Below, piece by piece: positions 61,087 through 64,000 of a stretch of DNA of 64,000 bases. The first letter of the stretch is position 1. Each line of letters opens with the position of its first letter. The notes below the pieces were generated by a model. It made no database searches and was not told the DNA's origin. It was given only the letters and a program-made list of their open reading frames with translations. Origin of the DNA: Spirosoma sp. KCTC 42546 (lineage in GTDB: Bacteria > Bacteroidota > Bacteroidia > Cytophagales > Spirosomataceae). A program made the translations under genes and the position numbers. The DNA lies in assembly GCF_006965485.1 (NCBI RefSeq), contig NZ_CP041360.1, positions 5,932,501 to 5,996,500 of the forward strand. The letters are read 5' to 3'.

Positions 61087-62502
61087 ATGTCGCATTCCAA
61101 TGTTTCAAGAAGGGAGTTTTTAAAGCGAAACTCGTTAACGGGTCTGGGTGCCCTCCTGACGCCTTCAGCACTCACAAATATTCCAGCCCTCCCCCCCGAA
61201 ACGGCACCGAAAACGGATATAAAACCGGGTCCGTTTTCGGTAGCAGCGCCCCCGGCCTTATTGGGCGGCAAACCCGTTCGAACCGCCCAATGGCCAACCT
61301 GGCCCCTCTGGAAACCCGAACAGGACGAAAAGCAGTTGCTGGAGGTGATCCGTAGTGGCATCTGGTCAAGGGGCAACGTGGTGAGTGAGTTTGAAGCCAA
61401 ATGGGCCGCGGCTCTGGGCGTCAAACGCTCACTGGCGGTTGTGAATGGAACCAACGCTATCATGGCGGCATTGGCGCAACTGGATATTCGCGGGGGCGAT
61501 GAAGTGCTGGTACCGCCCTATACGTTTATTGGAACGGTAGCTCCCGTTTTGGCGACAGGTGCCATGCCCATATTCGTGGATGTTGACCCAGAAACGTTCC
61601 AGATCGACCCGGCTAAGATTGAAGCAAAGATCACCCCTCGGACGAAGGCGATTATTCCAGTGCATATTCTGGGCTTACCCGCCAACATGCCCAAGATTCT
61701 GGCCATTGCGAAAAAACACAATCTAGTCGTGATCGAGGATGCCTGCCAGGCGCATCTGGCGGAGATCAATCACCAGAAAGTGGGCACCTTCGGGCATGCC
61801 GGCTGCTTTAGCTTCCAGAATTCCAAGAACTTAGCCATTGGTGAAGGCGGAGCTATTGTGAGCAATGATGATGCCTTTATGGATCGCTGTTTCTCGTATC
61901 ATAACTACGGAAATCCCTACGGCATGGTGTCGGGCGTGATTGGGGCTGGCACGCTCATTCAGGGCACAAAACTTCGGTTAACCGAGTATCAGGCGGCTAT
62001 TGGACTGGCGCAGTTAAAGCGGCTTGATGCCGAAACAACCACCCGAAACACGAATGCGGCTTATTTGAAAGCCAGGATTAAGAATATTCCGGGCATTGTC
62101 CCCTATAAACTCTACGACGATGTAACCCGGGCGGCTTTCCACCTTTTCCCCTTCCGGTACAAGAAAGAAGCCTTCAAAGGTTTATCGCGCGAGGTGTTTA
62201 TGAAGGCACTTACGGCGGAGGGAGTTCCCTGCTCGAAAGGATACGCTACGCTGAATAACATGCCCTACCTCAACGACGCGTTCCAATCGAAAAATTTTCA
62301 GAAGATGTATCCCAAGGCGATGCTGAATTTCAACAGCTACGTTGAGCGGAACCACTGCCCGCAAAACGACCGGCTTTGTAATGAAGAGGCCGTCTGGTTT
62401 ACCCAGAATATGCTGCTGGGCAGTCAGGCCGACATGGATGAAATTGCCAACGCCATCGAGAAAATTTACACCCACGCCGATAAACTCCTGAGTCAGAAAT
62501 GA
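61087..62502 (+). CDS. DegT/DnrJ/EryC1/StrS-family PLP aminotransferase with Tat-type signal
   Basis: 471 residues. It begins VSRREFLKRNSLTGLGALL, a Tat-type leader (residues 6-24), then a Pro-rich linker. The PLP enzyme core starts near 62 (GGKPVRTAQWPTWP). It shows VNGTNAIMAAL (119-129), PPYTFIGT (143-150), EDACQAHLA with Asp218, and SFQNSKNLAIGEGG with the Schiff-base Lys247. Sugar aminotransferases of this family are normally cytoplasmic and transfer an amino group to a keto sugar; an exported one is unusual. Its neighbours are an exported Gfo/Idh/MocA protein and a ceramidase-like protein. Its stop overlaps the start of the next gene (ATGA). Confidence 0.88.
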   Translation: MSHSNVSRREFLKRNSLTGLGALLTPSALTNIPALPPETAPKTDIKPGPFSVAAPPALLGGKPVRTAQWPTWPLWKPEQDEKQLLEVIRSGIWSRGNVVSEFEAKWAAALGVKRSLAVVNGTNAIMAALAQLDIRGGDEVLVPPYTFIGTVAPVLATGAMPIFVDVDPETFQIDPAKIEAKITPRTKAIIPVHILGLPANMPKILAIAKKHNLVVIEDACQAHLAEINHQKVGTFGHAGCFSFQNSKNLAIGEGGAIVSNDDAFMDRCFSYHNYGNPYGMVSGVIGAGTLIQGTKLRLTEYQAAIGLAQLKRLDAETTTRNTNAAYLKARIKNIPGIVPYKLYDDVTRAAFHLFPFRYKKEAFKGLSREVFMKALTAEGVPCSKGYATLNNMPYLNDAFQSKNFQKMYPKAMLNFNSYVERNHCPQNDRLCNEEAVWFTQNMLLGSQADMDEIANAIEKIYTHADKLLSQK

Positions 62503-63860
62503 GAAACGTATTGAGGTTTGTCTGGCTGGCATGGCTTGGGGCTTTGATCAATGTCCCGGCCTCGGCTACGGGCTGGAAAGCGGGTACTGCCAGCGTGGTC
62601 ATCACGCCCAAAGAACCGCAATGGCAGGCGGGTTATGCCTCCCGTACCCACGCTGCCGACGGCAAAATCCACGATTTATGGGCTAAAGCGCTGGCATTGG
62701 AAGATGAAACGGGCAAGCGGGCCGTTCTGGTCACCACCGATATGCTCGGCTTTCCCAAAGCCATGTCGGATCGTATTCGCGAACGCCTGAACAGCCAGTT
62801 TGGTCTCTCCAAAGCCCAGATCATTCTCAACAGCTCACATACCCATTCGGGGCCCGTGCTGGATAACGCGCTACAGGACATTTACCCCCTCGATGCGACC
62901 GAGCAGGCTAAAATTAACCGGTACTCCCGATGGCTGGAAGCGCAGATCGTGACCCTGGTTGGTCAGGCGTTCCAGAAGCTGGAACCCGTTGCGCTATTCT
63001 CCCAAAACGGGGTTACGCGCTTTCAGATAAATCGGCGAAACAACAAAGAAGGTGCCCTGCTGGAACAAACCGAACTGAAAGGCCCGAACGACTATGCCGT
63101 TCCGGTCATCAAGGTTGTTGATGCCAGGGGTAAACTCAAAACCATTGTGTTTGGGTACGCCTGCCACCCTACGGTGCTGGATTTGTACCAATGGTCGGGC
63201 GATTACGCGGGCTTTGCGCAACTGGAGTTGGAGAAAGCCCATCCCGGTGTAACGGCATTGTTTTTTCAGGGTGCCGCTGGCGATCAGAATCCGCTACCCC
63301 GCCGTACCATACCCCTCGCCCGGCAGTATGGGCGGGAGCTGGCCGCAGCCGTCGACCGGGTCCTTGATGAACCCATGCGGAACCTGAGCGCGCAGCTTCG
63401 TACGGCCTATTCAGAAATTGACCTACCCCTTTCCGCTCCACCCTCCGAAGCGGAATTGACGAAGACCATCCAGGAAAACGACGGATACCTGAAACGCTGG
63501 GCGACGCGGATGCTGGCCGAAACGAAGCAGGGCAAACCGTTTGTCAGGAGTTACCCTTACCCCATGCAGATCTGGCAATTGGGCAACCAGTCCATCCTGA
63601 GTTTTGGTGGCGAACTTGTTATCCAGTACGCCCTCGACTGTAAGAAACGCTTCGGGCAGGATAGTTTCGTGATGGGCTATTCCAACGATGTAATGGGTTA
63701 CATTCCCTCAACCACCATTTTGCAGGAAGGTGGTTACGAAGGCGCTTCCTCGCAAATGGTCTACGGCCTACCAAGTATCTGGGCACCAAACGTACCGAAC
63801 CTGATTGACCAGGAAATAAACCGGCTGGCCAATCAGATTGGCATGCAGAAGCTGAAGTAA
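62499..63860 (+). CDS. Neutral/alkaline ceramidase-like hydrolase
   Basis: 453 residues with a signal peptide (ending PASA, residue 23). It matches the N-terminal, zinc-binding domain of neutral ceramidases: WKAGTASVVITP (26-37), NSSHTHSGPV (111-120, His ligands), YACHPTVLD (220-228), GAAGDQNP (258-265) and SFGGELVIQY (about 368-377). In true neutral ceramidases the last-but-one motif is N-x-G-D-V-S-P-N and holds the nucleophile Ser; here the position is Gln263. The canonical C-terminal domain is also absent. So it is related to, but perhaps not functional as, an N-acylsphingosine amidase. Probably a periplasmic metal hydrolase of an amide or ester. Last gene of the transcript, terminated at 63922. 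Confidence 0.82.
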   Translation: MRNVLRFVWLAWLGALINVPASATGWKAGTASVVITPKEPQWQAGYASRTHAADGKIHDLWAKALALEDETGKRAVLVTTDMLGFPKAMSDRIRERLNSQFGLSKAQIILNSSHTHSGPVLDNALQDIYPLDATEQAKINRYSRWLEAQIVTLVGQAFQKLEPVALFSQNGVTRFQINRRNNKEGALLEQTELKGPNDYAVPVIKVVDARGKLKTIVFGYACHPTVLDLYQWSGDYAGFAQLELEKAHPGVTALFFQGAAGDQNPLPRRTIPLARQYGRELAAAVDRVLDEPMRNLSAQLRTAYSEIDLPLSAPPSEAELTKTIQENDGYLKRWATRMLAETKQGKPFVRSYPYPMQIWQLGNQSILSFGGELVIQYALDCKKRFGQDSFVMGYSNDVMGYIPSTTILQEGGYEGASSQMVYGLPSIWAPNVPNLIDQEINRLANQIGMQKLK

Positions 63861-63892
63861 TATTTATGGAAGCCTTGTCGAAAAATCAGCTA

Positions 63893-63921
63893 CTGCCGTG
63901 AGGTCAGGTTCTCAAAACTGA
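63893..63921. repeat. Dispersed palindromic repeat, partial copy C
   Basis: GCCGTGAGGTCAGGTTCTCA then AAACTGACC resembles the GTGGTGTCAGGTTCTTAAAC unit of copies A and B, without the second part. It leads straight into the terminator at 63922. Confidence 0.5.
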
Positions 63922-63965
63922 CCCTCCGTTCTCGCTTGGCTTCGCCGAGTGAGGGCTATTTTTTT
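63922..63965 (+). terminator. Intrinsic terminator at the end of the locus
   Basis: Hairpin with outer stem CCCTC / GAGGG and an inner GGC-TTC-GCC, followed by a run of seven Ts. It is 62 bases beyond the stop of the ceramidase-like gene. Confidence 0.8.
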
Positions 63966-64000
63966 AACGGCCTCTGGCCGGTGTGATTATAATAACATCA

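Noticed and set aside
1..64000. tRNA, rRNA, transposase, integrase or phage genes
   Set aside because: None recognised on either strand; the DNA-binding-like protein at 4078-4725 alone is not enough to claim a mobile element.

Overview
The window looks like chromosomal DNA of a Bacteroidota bacterium, most likely a Cytophagales member of the Spirosoma type (inferred from gene content; no rRNA or other phylogenetic marker is present). The signs are two SusC/SusD pairs, carboxypeptidase-regulatory domains on exported proteins, a 7TM-DISM/LytTR regulator, very large PAS/GAF histidine kinases, Tat-exported Gfo/Idh/MocA proteins and weak ribosome-binding sites. I saw no tRNA, rRNA, CRISPR array, transposase or origin.

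Bases 1-20200 are mostly minus strand and signal-related. Three paralogous multi-sensor histidine kinases occur here, the first cut by the window edge, and a single-domain response regulator lies just upstream of the third. Between them are a calcineurin-like phosphoesterase, a YfbK-like von Willebrand A protein, an unrecognised DNA-binding-like protein, and decayed genes: a NUC1-type nuclease with several stops and frameshifts, a CBM6-type fragment, and an unassigned relic at 14102-14410. Long AT-rich spacers separate these units.

Bases 20201-34313 are a mixed region: a TlpA-like thioredoxin, an exported SDR, a small outer-membrane-type protein followed by an alpha/beta hydrolase lipoprotein, a 7TM-DISM/LytTR regulator, a lone TonB-dependent receptor, a second single-domain response regulator and several small hypothetical proteins. 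Two facing terminators near 30500 have no ORF behind them and may mark small RNAs. A membrane-anchored protein with a cytoplasmic DNA-binding-like N-terminus and a PKD-like exterior (32976-34313) is divergent from the first SusC.

Bases 34487-41773 hold the first polysaccharide-utilisation-type operon: SusC, SusD and a large secreted protein carrying two copies of one module. A long inverted repeat follows each of the three genes.

Bases 42378-63860 form one large plus-strand locus that begins with a FadR-type GntR regulator. SusC and SusD are followed by a tightly coupled set: creatininase family, RidA, 3-hydroxyacyl-CoA-dehydrogenase family, enolase superfamily, EamA permease, DHDPS family and SDR. 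Next come GH20 hexosaminidase, a NodB-like protein, GH109, a second Gfo/Idh/MocA protein, a Tat-type DegT aminotransferase and a neutral-ceramidase-like hydrolase. I infer uptake and periplasmic trimming of an amino-sugar-containing glycan or glycoconjugate, followed by oxidation, dehydration and aldol-type cleavage of a sugar acid in the cytoplasm. An identical 16-mer containing the dyad TTTTGTTTACAAAA lies directly before gntR and again upstream of susC, so the regulator probably controls both. Several enzymes of the locus lack textbook catalytic residues, so the chemistry may be new.
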